Shown: positions 26,577 to 35,971 of the stretch, piece after piece
Numbering within the stretch: position 1 is the first letter of the stretch
Layout: the number at the start of each line of letters is the position of its first letter
From: Sphingomonas lenta
GTDB taxonomy: Bacteria; Pseudomonadota; Alphaproteobacteria; Sphingomonadales; Sphingomonadaceae
Reading direction: 5' to 3'
Assembly: GCF_002288825.1 (NCBI RefSeq)
Contig: NZ_NSLI01000001.1
Coordinates: forward strand, 434,001 to 498,000
Length of the DNA: 64,000 nucleotides
Notes under the pieces: generated by a model
Seen by the model: the letters and a program-made list of their open reading frames with translations, nothing else
What the model was told of the DNA's origin: nothing
Database searches by the model: none
Position numbers and translations under genes: made by a program

Positions 26577-28346
26577 TCAGCCCACTTCCTCCCGGCCGCG
26601 CAGCCGCCGGATCCTGGGCTCCCGCTCCAGCGCGGCGTCGCGCCGGATCGCCTGGCGCAGCTCGTCGCGCTTCTCGTGGATCGACGCGATCACCGGTCCC
26701 ATCGCCACGCCCAGATCGACCAGCACCGCTTCCGAGAGCTGGAGCGAGCTCTCCAGCGTTTCCGGCACCGCGTCCGTCACGCCCGCGCGGTACAGCTCGG
26801 TCGCGTGCTCCGGGTCGCGAGCGCGCGCGATGATCGGCAGGTTGGGCGCGAGCGCCCGGACGCGCCGCGCCAAGTGCACGGTCAGCACCGGATCGTCCAT
26901 CGTCAGGATCAGCGCGCGGGCGTGGGCGAGGTCGAGCCGCTCGATCAGCTCCGTCCGTGACGCGTCGCCGAAGATGAGTTTGTACCCCTTGCGCTTGCCC
27001 GCCGCGACCGCGTCGATATCTGCCTCGATCGCGACGTATGGTTGGCGATGAACGGTCAGCATGTCGGCCACCATGCGCCCGACGCGGCCGAAGCCGATGA
27101 CGACGGTGCCCGGCCCCTCCGGCCCGATCGCCATCTCGACGGGCTCGCCCCGCCGCTCGATCCACCGCGCCGCGAGCCGCCCGCCCTTGGCGAGCAGCGG
27201 CGTGAGCGTCAGGCCGATCGCGGTGACCGTCTGCCAGAACGACGCCGTCGACGGCTGGATCAGCCCCGCGCCGAGCGCGGCGGCGAGTACGATCAGCGTC
27301 GTTTCGGACGGCGAGCCCATCAGCAGCCCCGTCTCCGCCGCCACGCCGCGCCGGGCGTTGGCGACGCGCAGGAGCAGGAAGGTGACCACCGTCTTCACCG
27401 CGACGACGAACACGAGCGCGGTGAGCAGACTCGGCCAATTCGCCGCGACGAGCCTGAGGTCGAGGCTCATGCCGACTGTAATCAGGAAAACGCCGAGCGC
27501 TAGGCCGCGGAACGGCGCGGTGATCGCCTCCACCTCGGCCCGATACTCGGTCTCCGCAATCAGCAGTCCGGCGATCAGCGCGCCCACGATCGGCGACAGG
27601 CCCGCCGCGACCGTGACCACGCTTGCGACGATCACCACCATCAGCGACGCCGCGAGGAACAGCTCGGGGCTCTTGGTTCGCGCGGCTTGCGCGAACAGGC
27701 GCGGTAGGACGAAGCGGCCCGCCATGAACAGCGCTCCCACCGCCAGCACGCCGCGCACCGCCACCATCGCCGCCTCGTCCAGGCCCGCCCCGCCGCGCGG
27801 CGACATGACGCCGAGCGCGAAGATGATCGGCACCAGCGCCACGTCCTCGAAGAGCAGCATGGAGAAGGCGCCGCGCCCGACCGCGCTCGTCGTGCCCGCG
27901 AGCGGCAGCACCAACGCGGTCGACGACAGCGCCAGCGCCAGCCCCAGCCCGATCGCGCCGGGCCAGTCCTGCCCGATTGTGTGCAGCCCCACCGCGACGA
28001 TGGCGGCCGCGCCCAGCAGTTCGGCCGCGCCCAGCGCGAAGACGAGCCGCCGCATCGTCCACAGCCGCCGGAAGCTGAGCTCCAGGCCGATGGAGAAGAG
28101 GAGCAGGATGATCCCGAACTCGGCGAACGGCTCGATCGCCGGCTGGTTCGAGATGGTGACGTAGTAGAGCCACGGGTAGTCCGCGACCCAGGCCCCGAGC
28201 CCCGCTGGCCCGACCGCGATGCCCACCAGGATGAACCCGATCACCGGGCTGATGCGGAAGCGCGCGAAGGCGGGGATCACCAGCCCCGCCGCGCCCAGTA
28301 TCACGAGCGCGTCGCTGACGCCTTGGTTGTTGATCTCGATCGCCAC
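26577..28346 (-). CDS. CPA2-family cation:proton antiporter (KefB/RosB-like)
   Basis: 589-aa inner-membrane protein. About 12 hydrophobic helices in the first 390 residues form the Na+/H+-exchanger fold (GIILLLFSIGLELSFRRL, LALSSTALVLPLAG). A cytoplasmic Rossmann RCK/TrkA-N domain follows, starting TVVIGFGRVGRMVADML. The C-terminus is a short charged tail. Such proteins export K+ or Na+ in exchange for protons under nucleotide or glutathione-adduct control. No partner KefF/KefG-type gene is adjacent. It is separated by 41 nt from icd on the same strand. Confidence 0.9.
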   Translation of the reverse strand: MAIEINNQGVSDALVILGAAGLVIPAFARFRISPVIGFILVGIAVGPAGLGAWVADYPWLYYVTISNQPAIEPFAEFGIILLLFSIGLELSFRRLWTMRRLVFALGAAELLGAAAIVAVGLHTIGQDWPGAIGLGLALALSSTALVLPLAGTTSAVGRGAFSMLLFEDVALVPIIFALGVMSPRGGAGLDEAAMVAVRGVLAVGALFMAGRFVLPRLFAQAARTKSPELFLAASLMVVIVASVVTVAAGLSPIVGALIAGLLIAETEYRAEVEAITAPFRGLALGVFLITVGMSLDLRLVAANWPSLLTALVFVVAVKTVVTFLLLRVANARRGVAAETGLLMGSPSETTLIVLAAALGAGLIQPSTASFWQTVTAIGLTLTPLLAKGGRLAARWIERRGEPVEMAIGPEGPGTVVIGFGRVGRMVADMLTVHRQPYVAIEADIDAVAAGKRKGYKLIFGDASRTELIERLDLAHARALILTMDDPVLTVHLARRVRALAPNLPIIARARDPEHATELYRAGVTDAVPETLESSLQLSEAVLVDLGVAMGPVIASIHEKRDELRQAIRRDAALEREPRIRRLRGREEVG

Positions 28347-28387
28347 GGGGCCGAGCCTAGCCGCTCGGCCCCCGGCAAGTCAGCCGC

Positions 28388-29608
28388 TTATTGCCAGCTC
28401 GCCATCTTGGCTTCGAGGTTCACCCGCACCGCCTCGAAGAACTGCTCGGTCGTCATCCAGGGCTGGTCGGGGCCGATCAGGATGGCGAGGTCCTTGGTCA
28501 TCTGGCCCTGCTCGACCGTCTGGACGCAGACGCGCTCCAGCGTTTCGGCGAAGCGGGTCACGTCCGGAGTGCCGTCGAACTTGCCGCGATACTTCAGGCC
28601 GCCCGTCCAGGCGAAGATCGACGCGATCGGGTTGGTGGAGGTCGCCTTGCCCTGCTGGTGCTGGCGGTAGTGGCGGGTGACGGTGCCGTGCGCGGCCTCC
28701 GCCTCGACGGTCTTGCCGTCCGGCGTCAGCAGCACGGAGGTCATGAGGCCGAGGCTGCCGAACCCTTGAGCCACCTGATCCGACTGCACGTCGCCGTCAT
28801 AGTTCTTGCAGGCCCAGACGAACTCGCCCGACCACTTCAGCGCGGAGGCGACCATGTCGTCGATGAGGCGGTGCTCGTAGACCGCGCCTTTCTCCTTAAA
28901 CTGGGGCGCGAACTCCGCGTCGAAGATCTCCTGGAAGATGTCCTTGAAGCGGCCGTCATAGGCCTTGAGGATCGTGTTCTTGGTCGAAAGGTAGAGCGGC
29001 CAGCCGCGGCCGAGCGCATAGTGCATCGACGCGCGCGCGAAGTCGCGGATCGAGTCGTCGAGGTTGTACATGCCCATCGCGACGCCCGCGGCGGGGAAGT
29101 CGTACACCTCGTGCTCGATCACCTGGCCGTCCGCGCCCTCGAACTTCATGGTGAGCTTGCCGGGACCGGGCACGCGGAAGTCGGTCGCGCGATACTGGTC
29201 GCCGAAGGCGTGGCGGCCGACGACGATCGGCTGCGTCCAGCCGGGGATCAGGCGGGGCACGTTCTTGATCACGATCGGCTCGCGGAAGATCACGCCGCCT
29301 AGGATGTTGCGGATCGTGCCGTTGGGCGACTTCCACATCTTCTTGAGGCCGAACTCCTGCACACGCGCCTCGTCGGGGGTGATGGTGGCGCACTTCACCG
29401 CCACGCCGTAGCGCTGCGTCGCCTTGGCGGCGTCGACGGTCACCTTGTCCTCGGTGCCGTCGCGGTGCTCGATGCCGAGGTCGTAGTAATCGAGCTCGAT
29501 GTCGAGGTAGGGCTTGATCAGGCGCTCGCGGATCCACTCCCAGATGATCCGCGTCATTTCGTCGCCGTCCATCTCCACGACGGGCGTCTTCACCTTGATC
29601 TTGGCCAT
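28388..29608 (-). CDS. icd: Isocitrate dehydrogenase (NADP+)
   Basis: 406-aa enzyme of the dimeric, eukaryote-like subfamily II, converting isocitrate to 2-oxoglutarate in the TCA cycle. Visible features are the N-terminal [18 protein letters not shown], the substrate phosphate loop [12 protein letters not shown], the metal-binding [20 protein letters not shown], and [20 protein letters not shown] for cofactor binding. It follows recA and alaS, as in many alphaproteobacteria. The 287-nt gap to the divergent psd gene contains its promoter region and a direct repeat AGTTCAG near 29714, but no gene. Confidence 0.97.
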   Translation of the reverse strand: MAKIKVKTPVVEMDGDEMTRIIWEWIRERLIKPYLDIELDYYDLGIEHRDGTEDKVTVDAAKATQRYGVAVKCATITPDEARVQEFGLKKMWKSPNGTIRNILGGVIFREPIVIKNVPRLIPGWTQPIVVGRHAFGDQYRATDFRVPGPGKLTMKFEGADGQVIEHEVYDFPAAGVAMGMYNLDDSIRDFARASMHYALGRGWPLYLSTKNTILKAYDGRFKDIFQEIFDAEFAPQFKEKGAVYEHRLIDDMVASALKWSGEFVWACKNYDGDVQSDQVAQGFGSLGLMTSVLLTPDGKTVEAEAAHGTVTRHYRQHQQGKATSTNPIASIFAWTGGLKYRGKFDGTPDVTRFAETLERVCVQTVEQGQMTKDLAILIGPDQPWMTTEQFFEAVRVNLEAKMASWQ

Positions 29609-29895
29609 ATTCTCTCGTCCTTGTGGGCGTTCGCGCGGGCTGTAGGAGGGAAGGGGGCGGGGATCAACCGGCAGCCCGGCCCGACTCGGGGCCGCCGTAC
29701 CGCACGTTCCAAAGTTCAGTAAGTTCAGGCTACGTCATCGCGCTATTCGCCCCACGCGTTTCGAACCGGAGGGAAGCTGGGCGGCGGAGCGGGCGCGGGC
29801 GCAGGTCATGCGCCGATCGGAGCAGTACCGGCGCCTGTAGGACAGCCCCCACCCCGAGGTTGTGCCGCCGGCTAACCCCCGATAGACCGCGACGA

Positions 29896-30627
29896 ATGGC
29901 ATCAACCGAAAAGCCTCCGGTGGTCACGTCCACCGTGAAGTGGCGCTTCCCCGCCGTCCATCCCGAAGGCCTGAAGTTCGTCGGCATCTCCGCCGGGATC
30001 ACGCTTCTCCTGACCTGGCTGGTCAGCCACGTCCTGTTCTGGCCGCTGGTCGGCGTGACGATCTGGGTCGCGGCGTTCTTCCGCGATCCCGTGCGCACCA
30101 CGCCGACGGGGGAGGGGCTGATCGTCGCGCCCGCCGACGGGCTGATCACCATGATCGCGCGCGTCCCCGTGCCGCGCGAGATGGACGGGCCGAACGGCAT
30201 CGCCGACCCGACGCGGGTGCGCGTGTCGATCTTCATGAGCGTGTTCGACGTCCACATCAACCGCAGCCCCGTCGCGGGCACGATCCGGCAGGTCGTCTAC
30301 ATCTCCGGCAAGTTCGTGAACGCGGACCTCGACAAGGCGTCGGACGAGAATGAGCGCCAGCTCTTCGTCGTCGAGGGGCTGGACGGCGAGCGCGTCGGCT
30401 TCACGCAGATCGCGGGGCTGGTCGCGCGGCGCATCCTCGGCTTCGTCAAGCCGGGCGACATGGTCGCGGCCGGCCAGCGCGTCGGCCTGATCCGCTTCGG
30501 CAGCCGCGTGGACGTGTACCTGCCCGACGACTACGCCCCGCAGGTGACGCTGGGCCAGCGCTCCATCGCCGGCGAGACGGTGATCGGGCGGCGCGGCGGC
30601 GCGCCCATCGGCGGCATCAGCCAATGA
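29896..30627 (+). CDS. psd: Phosphatidylserine decarboxylase (short, Psd-A type) proenzyme
   Basis: 243-aa membrane-associated enzyme making phosphatidylethanolamine. It has a hydrophobic N-terminal segment ([21 protein letters not shown]), the catalytic block IVAPADGLI, and [13 protein letters not shown]. Self-cleavage is expected at Gly202-Ser203 in LIRFGSRVD, giving a pyruvoyl alpha chain of 41 residues. The short length is typical of the Psd-A subtype. It overlaps pssA by 4 nt (ATGA), so the two consecutive steps are translated together. Confidence 0.95.
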   Translation: MASTEKPPVVTSTVKWRFPAVHPEGLKFVGISAGITLLLTWLVSHVLFWPLVGVTIWVAAFFRDPVRTTPTGEGLIVAPADGLITMIARVPVPREMDGPNGIADPTRVRVSIFMSVFDVHINRSPVAGTIRQVVYISGKFVNADLDKASDENERQLFVVEGLDGERVGFTQIAGLVARRILGFVKPGDMVAAGQRVGLIRFGSRVDVYLPDDYAPQVTLGQRSIAGETVIGRRGGAPIGGISQ

Positions 30628-31442
30628 TCCCGCCCAGATCCTCCAACCTACGCCCGCCCCGGCGTAGCCCCCGCGGCCTGCCGCTCCGGGCTGTCGCGCC
30701 CAACGCCATCACCGCACTCGCTTTGTGCGCCGGCCTATCGGGCGTGCGCTTCGCGATCGGCGGGCGTTGGGAACTCGCGGCGACGATGGTGGTGCTGGCG
30801 GGCGCGCTCGACGGCATCGACGGCCGCATCGCGCGGCTGCTGCGCGGCGAGAGCCGTTTCGGCGCGGAGCTCGATTCGCTCGCGGACGCGATCTCGTTCG
30901 GGGTCGCGCCCGCGCTGATCCTTTATCTCTGGTCGCTATCGCTGATCCAGCCGATCGGCTGGCTATGCGCGCTCATCTTCGCGGTGTTCTGCGCGCTCCG
31001 CCTCGCGCGGTTCAACGCGCGCATCGACGAGCAGGACCAGCCGCACAAGTCCGCCGGCTTCAACACCGGCATTCCCGCGCCCGCGGGGGCGGGGCTGGCG
31101 CTGACGCCATTGTTCCTGTGGCTGGTGACGGGCGAGGACACGTTGCGCTCGCCCTATCTCGTCGCGCCCTGGACGGCGCTGATCGCGCTGCTGATGGTGT
31201 CGAGCTTGGCGACCTTCTCGTGGAACTCGTTCCGCCTGAGACGGAACGTGAGGTTCGAGGCGCTGGCGCTCGTGGTGGTTATCTTCGCCGCGCTGGTGAC
31301 CGCGCCCTGGGTGACGCTGAGCGCGGTGGCGCTCACCTATCTCGCAACGCTGCCCTTCAGCGTCGCGGCTTATGCGAAGGTCAGGCGACTTCGCGCAGGC
31401 GGCGGATCGGCTGCGGCACCGGAGCCGACGCCCAGCGGTTGA
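30624..31442 (+). CDS. pssA: CDP-diacylglycerol--serine O-phosphatidyltransferase
   Basis: 272-aa integral membrane enzyme making phosphatidylserine, substrate of the upstream Psd. The CDP-alcohol phosphotransferase motif DG-x2-AR-x8-G-x3-D-x3-D is present as [23 protein letters not shown] near residue 76. There are about six to seven helices. The first 20 residues are basic and Pro-rich. The last 62 nt are overlapped by a convergent small gene. Substrate (CDP-diacylglycerol, cdsA product) comes from a gene 4.5 kb downstream. Confidence 0.94.
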   Translation: MIPPRSSNLRPPRRSPRGLPLRAVAPNAITALALCAGLSGVRFAIGGRWELAATMVVLAGALDGIDGRIARLLRGESRFGAELDSLADAISFGVAPALILYLWSLSLIQPIGWLCALIFAVFCALRLARFNARIDEQDQPHKSAGFNTGIPAPAGAGLALTPLFLWLVTGEDTLRSPYLVAPWTALIALLMVSSLATFSWNSFRLRRNVRFEALALVVVIFAALVTAPWVTLSAVALTYLATLPFSVAAYAKVRRLRAGGGSAAAPEPTPSG

Positions 31443-31617
31443 CGCGGATGCGGCGCTCGGCGCGGGCCAGCTCGGCGAGCGGGGTAAAGCCCGGCTCCAC
31501 GTTGCCGGCGGCGAGGCGCGCGATACGACGCCATTGCGGCACGATCATCGCCGCGATCACCGCGACGGAGAAGATGAAAGCGCCCGAGAAAATCACGACC
31601 CCCAAAACCGCAACCAT
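31381..31617 (-). CDS. Small single-pass membrane protein, hypothetical
   Basis: 78 aa. One N-terminal hydrophobic helix (AVLGVVIFSGAFIFSVAVIAAMIV) is followed by a positively charged cytoplasmic part (PQWRRIARL...ERRIRVNRW...IRRLREVA). AGGGAG lies about 8 nt before the ATG on the minus strand. Its 3' end overlaps the end of pssA by 62 nt on the opposite strand. I do not know the family; the ribosome-binding site and the clean membrane-helix/positive-inside pattern support a real gene. Confidence 0.6.
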   Translation of the reverse strand: MVAVLGVVIFSGAFIFSVAVIAAMIVPQWRRIARLAAGNVEPGFTPLAELARAERRIRVNRWASAPVPQPIRRLREVA

Positions 31618-31773
31618 GTCCGCACTCCCTGCATGTCGCGAACTTGTTCTGAAGCCCTAAACGGCTGAACCCGCGCGCTGTTCCCGTACCGGACCAAAAA
31701 TTTCCGCTGTTCCGAGCGACTTAGGCCCGGAACCTCGAATCACCGTGGTCTGATCCTGTTCTGGTGCTGGTAT

Positions 31774-31792
31774 GTTCCAGGAACGTTCCTGG
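31774..31792. promoter_or_regulatory. Perfect palindrome with LexA-like spacing
   Basis: CCAGGAACGTTCCTGG (31777-31792) is a perfect 16-bp palindrome. The overlapping GTTC-CAGGAAC-GTTC (31774-31788) also fits the GTTC-N7-GTTC LexA pattern. It may be an operator for rpsB or the divergent small gene. One chance GTTC-N7-GTTC match would not be surprising in 64 kb. Confidence 0.35.
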
Positions 31793-31860
31793 CGTCAAGC
31801 GATTCGTTCCGCTTGCCCGGCCGCCGGTTTTCGTCTAGGCGCGCGGCCCTCAACCCCGCA

Positions 31861-31937
31861 TGGGAAGCAACATAGCCCGGTGCGCCGGCCGTTTACGGCT
31901 CGCGTCATCCGCTTCCCAGAGGCTTAACCGGAAGGAG
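31861..31937 (+). promoter_or_regulatory. Structured 5' leader of rpsB (putative autoregulatory element)
   Basis: An 8-bp outer stem, TGGGAAGC (31861-31868) with GCTTCCCA (31911-31918), encloses smaller hairpins such as CCGG-TGCG-CCGG (31877-31888) and CCG-TTTA-CGG (31889-31898). The 3' arm, CTTCC at 31912-31916, is also complementary to GGAAG of the Shine-Dalgarno GGAAGGAG at 31930-31937, so two exclusive folds exist. Ribosomal protein S2 is known to control its own mRNA in other bacteria; that this is the site here is inferred. Confidence 0.45.
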
Positions 31938-31945
31938 TTATCCCA

Positions 31946-32770
31946 ATGGCGGCACCCGTCGTCACCATGCAGCAGCTTATCGAGACCGGCGCGCACTTCG
32001 GCCACCAGACGCATCGCTGGAACCCGAAGATGAAGCCCTACATCTTCGGCGACCGTAACGGCGTCCACATCCTCGACCTGTCGCAGACCGTGCCGCTCTT
32101 CGCGCGCGCCCTCGAATTTGTCAGCCAGACTGTCGCGTCCGGCGGCAAGGTCCTGTTCGTCGGCACCAAGCGCCAGGCGCAGGAGCCCGTCGCCGACGCC
32201 GCGCGCCGCGCGGGCCAGCACTTCGTCAACCACCGCTGGCTGGGCGGCATGCTCACCAACTGGAAGACGATCTCCGGCTCGATCAAGCGCCTGAAGTCGC
32301 TCGAGGAGCAGCTGGGCGGCGCCACCGCCGGCCTCACCAAGAAGGAGGTGCTCCAGCTCACCCGCGAGCGCGACAAGCTCGAGCTGTCGCTCGGCGGCAT
32401 CCGCGACATGGGCGGCGTCCCCGACGTCATGTTCGTGATCGACGCGAACAAGGAGGAGCTGGCGATCAAGGAAGCGAACACGCTGGGCATTCCCGTCGTC
32501 GCCATCCTCGACTCGAACGTCTCGCCCGACGGCATCGCTTTCCCGGTGCCCGCCAACGACGACGCGAGCCGCGCGATCCGCCTCTACTGCGAGGCGATCG
32601 CCATCGCCGCCACCCGCGGCGGCCAGGAGCAGCAGCAGCGTCGCGGTGTCGACATCGGCGCGATGGACGCCCCGCCCGCCGAGGAGGCCCTCTCCGCCGA
32701 GCCGGAGGCCCCGGCCGCGGTGACCGAGCCCGAGATGGCGATGGAAGGCGAGCGTCAGATCGACGCCTAA
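31946..32770 (+). CDS. rpsB: 30S ribosomal protein S2
   Basis: 274-aa small-subunit protein. It begins [33 protein letters not shown] and contains the family signatures [29 protein letters not shown] and [19 protein letters not shown]. It has a C-terminal acidic Ala/Glu-rich extension (about 40 residues, ending EGERQIDA) beyond the E. coli length. A perfect GGAAGGAG precedes the start, and a foldable leader lies upstream. It is first in the rpsB-tsf-pyrH-frr translation cluster. Confidence 0.98.
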   Translation: MAAPVVTMQQLIETGAHFGHQTHRWNPKMKPYIFGDRNGVHILDLSQTVPLFARALEFVSQTVASGGKVLFVGTKRQAQEPVADAARRAGQHFVNHRWLGGMLTNWKTISGSIKRLKSLEEQLGGATAGLTKKEVLQLTRERDKLELSLGGIRDMGGVPDVMFVIDANKEELAIKEANTLGIPVVAILDSNVSPDGIAFPVPANDDASRAIRLYCEAIAIAATRGGQEQQQRRGVDIGAMDAPPAEEALSAEPEAPAAVTEPEMAMEGERQIDA

Positions 32771-32864
32771 ACCCTGTCGCTGAACTGACACGCGGGCGGG
32801 GCAGGGCGCTTTCAGAGCGGCCGACTCCGCCCGCACTCACATTACCCATAGAAGGATCACGAAC

Positions 32865-33818
32865 ATGGCCGAGATCACGGCAGCGATGGTCAAGGACCTG
32901 CGCGAGAAGAGCGGCGCGGGCATGATGGATTGCAAAAAGGCGCTGAACGAGACCGCGGGCGACATGGACGCCGCGATGGACTGGCTGCGCACCAAGGGCC
33001 TCGCCGCCGCCGCCAAGAAGTCGAGCCGCACTGCGGCCGAGGGCCTGGTCGGCGTCGCCGTCTCCGGCACGCGCGGCGCGGCCGTCGAGGTCAACTCCGA
33101 GACCGACTTCGTCGCCAAGAACGAGCAGTTCCAGAACTTCGTCCGTGAGGTCACCCAGATCGCGCTGGCGCAGGGCGACGATCTGGAAGCGCTGAAGGGC
33201 GCGTCCATGCCGTCGGGCACCTCGGTCGCCGACGTGCTGACCAACAACATCGCCACGATCGGCGAGAACCAGACGCTTCGCCGCGCCAAGCAGCTCCAAG
33301 TGTCGAAGGGCGCGGTCGTGTCCTACGTCCACAATGCCACCGCGCCGGGCCTGGGCAAGATTGGCGTGCTCGTCGCGCTCGAGTCCGAGGCGCCGGAGGC
33401 CGCGCTCCAGGACCTCGGCAAGCAGCTGGCGATGCACATCGCCGCCGCCTTCCCGCAGGCGCTGAACGAGGAGGACCTGCCCGCCGACCTGATCGAGCGC
33501 GAGCGCGCCATCGCGCAGGAGAAGGCGGCCGAGTCCGGCAAGCCCGCCGACATCATCGCCAAGATGGTCGAGGGCAGCGTGGCCAAGTTCCGCAAGGAGC
33601 ACGCGCTCGTCAGCCAGCTGTTCGTGATGGACGGCAAAACCAAGATCTCCGACGTCGTCGCCAAGGCCGGCAAGGACGCGGGCTCGACCATCACGCTTAA
33701 GGATTACGTCCGCTTCCAGCTGGGCGAGGGCATCGAGCGCGAGCAGTCTGACTTCGCCGCCGAGGTCGCCGCCGCGTCGGGCGTGTCGCAGAGCAAGCAG
33801 CCCGAGCCGACTGCTTAA
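32865..33818 (+). CDS. tsf: Elongation factor Ts
   Basis: 317-aa nucleotide exchange factor for EF-Tu. It has the N-terminal UBA-like domain [21 protein letters not shown] and the core [17 protein letters not shown] (the TDFV motif contacts EF-Tu), followed by the two-subdomain core and the coiled-coil region. The 94-nt gap after rpsB contains no terminator, so they are probably co-transcribed. A strong terminator follows tsf at 33835-33870, which would partly insulate pyrH. Confidence 0.98.
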   Translation: MAEITAAMVKDLREKSGAGMMDCKKALNETAGDMDAAMDWLRTKGLAAAAKKSSRTAAEGLVGVAVSGTRGAAVEVNSETDFVAKNEQFQNFVREVTQIALAQGDDLEALKGASMPSGTSVADVLTNNIATIGENQTLRRAKQLQVSKGAVVSYVHNATAPGLGKIGVLVALESEAPEAALQDLGKQLAMHIAAAFPQALNEEDLPADLIERERAIAQEKAAESGKPADIIAKMVEGSVAKFRKEHALVSQLFVMDGKTKISDVVAKAGKDAGSTITLKDYVRFQLGEGIEREQSDFAAEVAAASGVSQSKQPEPTA

Positions 33819-33834
33819 GCTGATCGGGCCAGGG

Positions 33835-33870
33835 AAGGGCCGTCCCGGAACGATCCGGGGCGGCCCTTTT
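33835..33870 (+). terminator. tsf terminator
   Basis: A stem of AAGGGCCG and CCCGGA pairing with TCCGGG and CGGCCCTT around AACGA, with one bulge on each side, followed by TTTT. It is a typical rho-independent signal 17 nt after the tsf stop. Confidence 0.85.
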
Positions 33871-33952
33871 CGCGTCCCGCATGTAACGGTTGATACGGGC
33901 ACACCCCCCGCCTAAGGTCCGCGCCGCTTCCTGCCCCGCAGCCTGAGTTCAC

Positions 33953-34696
33953 ATGTCCCACCGCCGCTTCAAACGCATCCTCCTGAAACTCTCGGGCGAG
34001 GTCCTGATGGGCCCCGGCCAGTTCGGCATCGACCCCGCCACCGTTGACCGCGTCGCGGGCGAGATCGCGGAGGCGAAGCAGGCCGGGCATGAGCTCTGCG
34101 TCGTCGTCGGCGGCGGCAACATCTTCCGCGGGCTGGCGGGCGCGGCCAAGGGCTTCGATCGCGCGAGCGCCGACTATATGGGCATGCTCGCGACCGTGAT
34201 GAACGCGCTCGCCGTGCAGAACGCGCTGGAGAAGATCGGCGTCGACACGCGCGTCCAGTCCGCCATTCCCATGGCCAGCGTTTGCGAGCCCTATATCCGC
34301 CGCCGCGCCGAGCGGCACATGGAGAAGGGCCGCGTGGTCATCTTCGCGGCCGGCACCGGCAATCCCTTCTTCACCACCGACACCGCCGCCGCGCTCCGCG
34401 CCGCCGAGATGAACTGCGACGCGCTGTTCAAGGGCACCAGCGTCGACGGCGTGTACGACGCCGATCCCAAGAAGGTCGCCAATGCCAAGCGCTACGAGAC
34501 GCTGACCTTCGGCCGGGTGCTGGCGGACGAGCTCCAGGTCATGGACGCCGCCGCCGTGGCGCTGTGCCGCGAGAACCGCATTCCAATAGTGGTGTTCAAC
34601 ATCCGCGACCACGGCGCGCTCGCGAGCGTGCTCAGCGGCGGCGGCACCTCCACCATCATTCAGAACCAACAGGAGCTAGCCGATGCCGGCGTATGA
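33953..34696 (+). CDS. pyrH: Uridylate kinase
   Basis: 247-aa hexameric UMP kinase of the amino-acid-kinase fold, making UDP for RNA, sugar nucleotides and dCTP. Motifs include [48 protein letters not shown] and [15 protein letters not shown]. It has a small N-terminal extension. Its 3' end overlaps frr by 14 nt, so the two are coupled. Confidence 0.97.
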   Translation: MSHRRFKRILLKLSGEVLMGPGQFGIDPATVDRVAGEIAEAKQAGHELCVVVGGGNIFRGLAGAAKGFDRASADYMGMLATVMNALAVQNALEKIGVDTRVQSAIPMASVCEPYIRRRAERHMEKGRVVIFAAGTGNPFFTTDTAAALRAAEMNCDALFKGTSVDGVYDADPKKVANAKRYETLTFGRVLADELQVMDAAAVALCRENRIPIVVFNIRDHGALASVLSGGGTSTIIQNQQELADAGV

Positions 34697-35240
34697 CAAG
34701 GCCGACCTCGAACGCCGCATGGCGGGCGCCGTGGAGGCGCTGAAGCACGATCTGGGCGGGCTTCGCACCGGCCGCGCATCGACCGCGCTGCTCGATCCCG
34801 TAACCGTCGAGGTTTACGGCTCGCATATGCCCTTGAACCAGGTCGCCACTGTCTCCGCGCCGGAGCCGCGCATGTTGTCGGTGCAGGTCTGGGACAAGTC
34901 GAACGTCGGTCCCGTCGAGAAGGCGATCCGAAGCGCGGGGCTCGGCCTCAACCCGATCAACGACGGCCAGAGCCTGCGCTTGCCTATCCCGGATTTGACG
35001 GAGGAGCGCCGCAAGGAGCTCGCCAAGATCGCGGGCCAATATTCGGAAAAGGCCAAGATCGCGGTCCGCAACGTGCGGCGCGACGGCATGGACAGCCTTA
35101 AAGTCGACGAGAAGAAGGGCGTGTTCGGCGAGGACGAGCGCAAGCGGCACGAGAACGACATCCAGAAGCTGACCGACAAGACCATCGCCGACATCGACGC
35201 GGCCGCGCAGGCCAAGGAGAAGGAAATCCTGGGGCGGTGA
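34683..35240 (+). CDS. frr: Ribosome recycling factor
   Basis: 185-aa L-shaped factor that, with EF-G, splits post-termination ribosomes. It shows the three-helix bundle sequence [60 protein letters not shown] and a long C-terminal helix with [14 protein letters not shown]. Length is exact for the family. It starts within pyrH and ends overlapping the GTG of uppS. Confidence 0.98.
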   Translation: MPAYDKADLERRMAGAVEALKHDLGGLRTGRASTALLDPVTVEVYGSHMPLNQVATVSAPEPRMLSVQVWDKSNVGPVEKAIRSAGLGLNPINDGQSLRLPIPDLTEERRKELAKIAGQYSEKAKIAVRNVRRDGMDSLKVDEKKGVFGEDERKRHENDIQKLTDKTIADIDAAAQAKEKEILGR

Positions 35241-35971
35241 GCTCGACGGCCGCCCAGGCCGCGGGTGCGCTCGCCGCGCCCGCCACGGGCACGATCCCGC
35301 GCCACGTCGCCATCATCATGGACGGCAACGGGCGCTGGGCGAAGAAGCGCTTCCTGCCCCGTTTCGCCGGCCACAAGGCGGGCGTGGAGGCGGTGCGCCG
35401 CGTCACCCGCGAAGCCCGCGCGATCGGCATCGAGGCGCTGACGCTCTACGCCTTTTCCTCCGAGAACTGGCGCCGGCCCGAGGAGGAGGTCAGCGACCTC
35501 ATGGGCCTGCTCCGCCATTTCATCCGCTCCGACCTCGACGAGCTGGTGCGCGAGAATGTGCGCCTCCGTGTCATCGGCGACTATCGCCGCTTCGCGCCAG
35601 ACGTGGTGGAGATGATCGACGACGCGGTCGCGCGCACCGGCGGCAATGACGGCCCGATCCTCGCCATCGCCTTGAACTACGGTGCGCAGGCCGAGCTCGC
35701 CGCCGCCGCCCGCCGCTGCGCCGCCAAGCTTCCGCCCGACCGGATCGACGAGGCCGCGATCGAGGCCGAGCTCCAGACGCGCGACCTGCCGCCGCTCGAC
35801 CTCCTCATCCGCACGAGCGGGGAGCAACGGCTGTCCAACTTCCTCCTCTGGCAGGCGGCCTATGCCGAACTGCTCTTCGTCGACACGCTCTGGCCCGACT
35901 TCGACGAGGCGGCGCTGCGCGAGGCGGTCGCGGCGTTCGGCGGGCGCCAGCGCCGCTATGGAGGCCTGTGA
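35237..35971 (+). CDS. uppS: Undecaprenyl diphosphate synthase (cis-prenyltransferase)
   Basis: 244-aa cytoplasmic enzyme that extends farnesyl diphosphate with cis isoprene units to the C55 wall-lipid carrier. Key motifs are [16 protein letters not shown] (catalytic Asp29), [24 protein letters not shown] and [25 protein letters not shown]. It starts with GTG at 35237, overlapping the frr stop by 4 nt, and overlaps cdsA by 4 nt. It draws on isoprenoid made by the dxr, ispDF and ispE steps also in the window. Confidence 0.97.
   Translation: MSSTAAQAAGALAAPATGTIPRHVAIIMDGNGRWAKKRFLPRFAGHKAGVEAVRRVTREARAIGIEALTLYAFSSENWRRPEEEVSDLMGLLRHFIRSDLDELVRENVRLRVIGDYRRFAPDVVEMIDDAVARTGGNDGPILAIALNYGAQAELAAAARRCAAKLPPDRIDEAAIEAELQTRDLPPLDLLIRTSGEQRLSNFLLWQAAYAELLFVDTLWPDFDEAALREAVAAFGGRQRRYGGL

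Larger units (their letters stand above)
31618..31945. other. Non-coding region upstream of rpsB
   Basis: 328 nt with no gene. From left to right it holds the upstream region of the minus-strand small membrane gene, an AT-rich patch CAAAAATTT at 31694, a 16-bp palindrome at 31777-31792, and a foldable leader at 31861-31937 directly before rpsB. Both divergent promoters must lie here. Confidence 0.7.

Noticed and set aside
29609..29895. Direct repeat AGTTCAG-TA-AGTTCAG near 29714 as a LexA box upstream of psd or icd
   Set aside because: The GTTC units are five nt apart, not seven, so the spacing does not fit.
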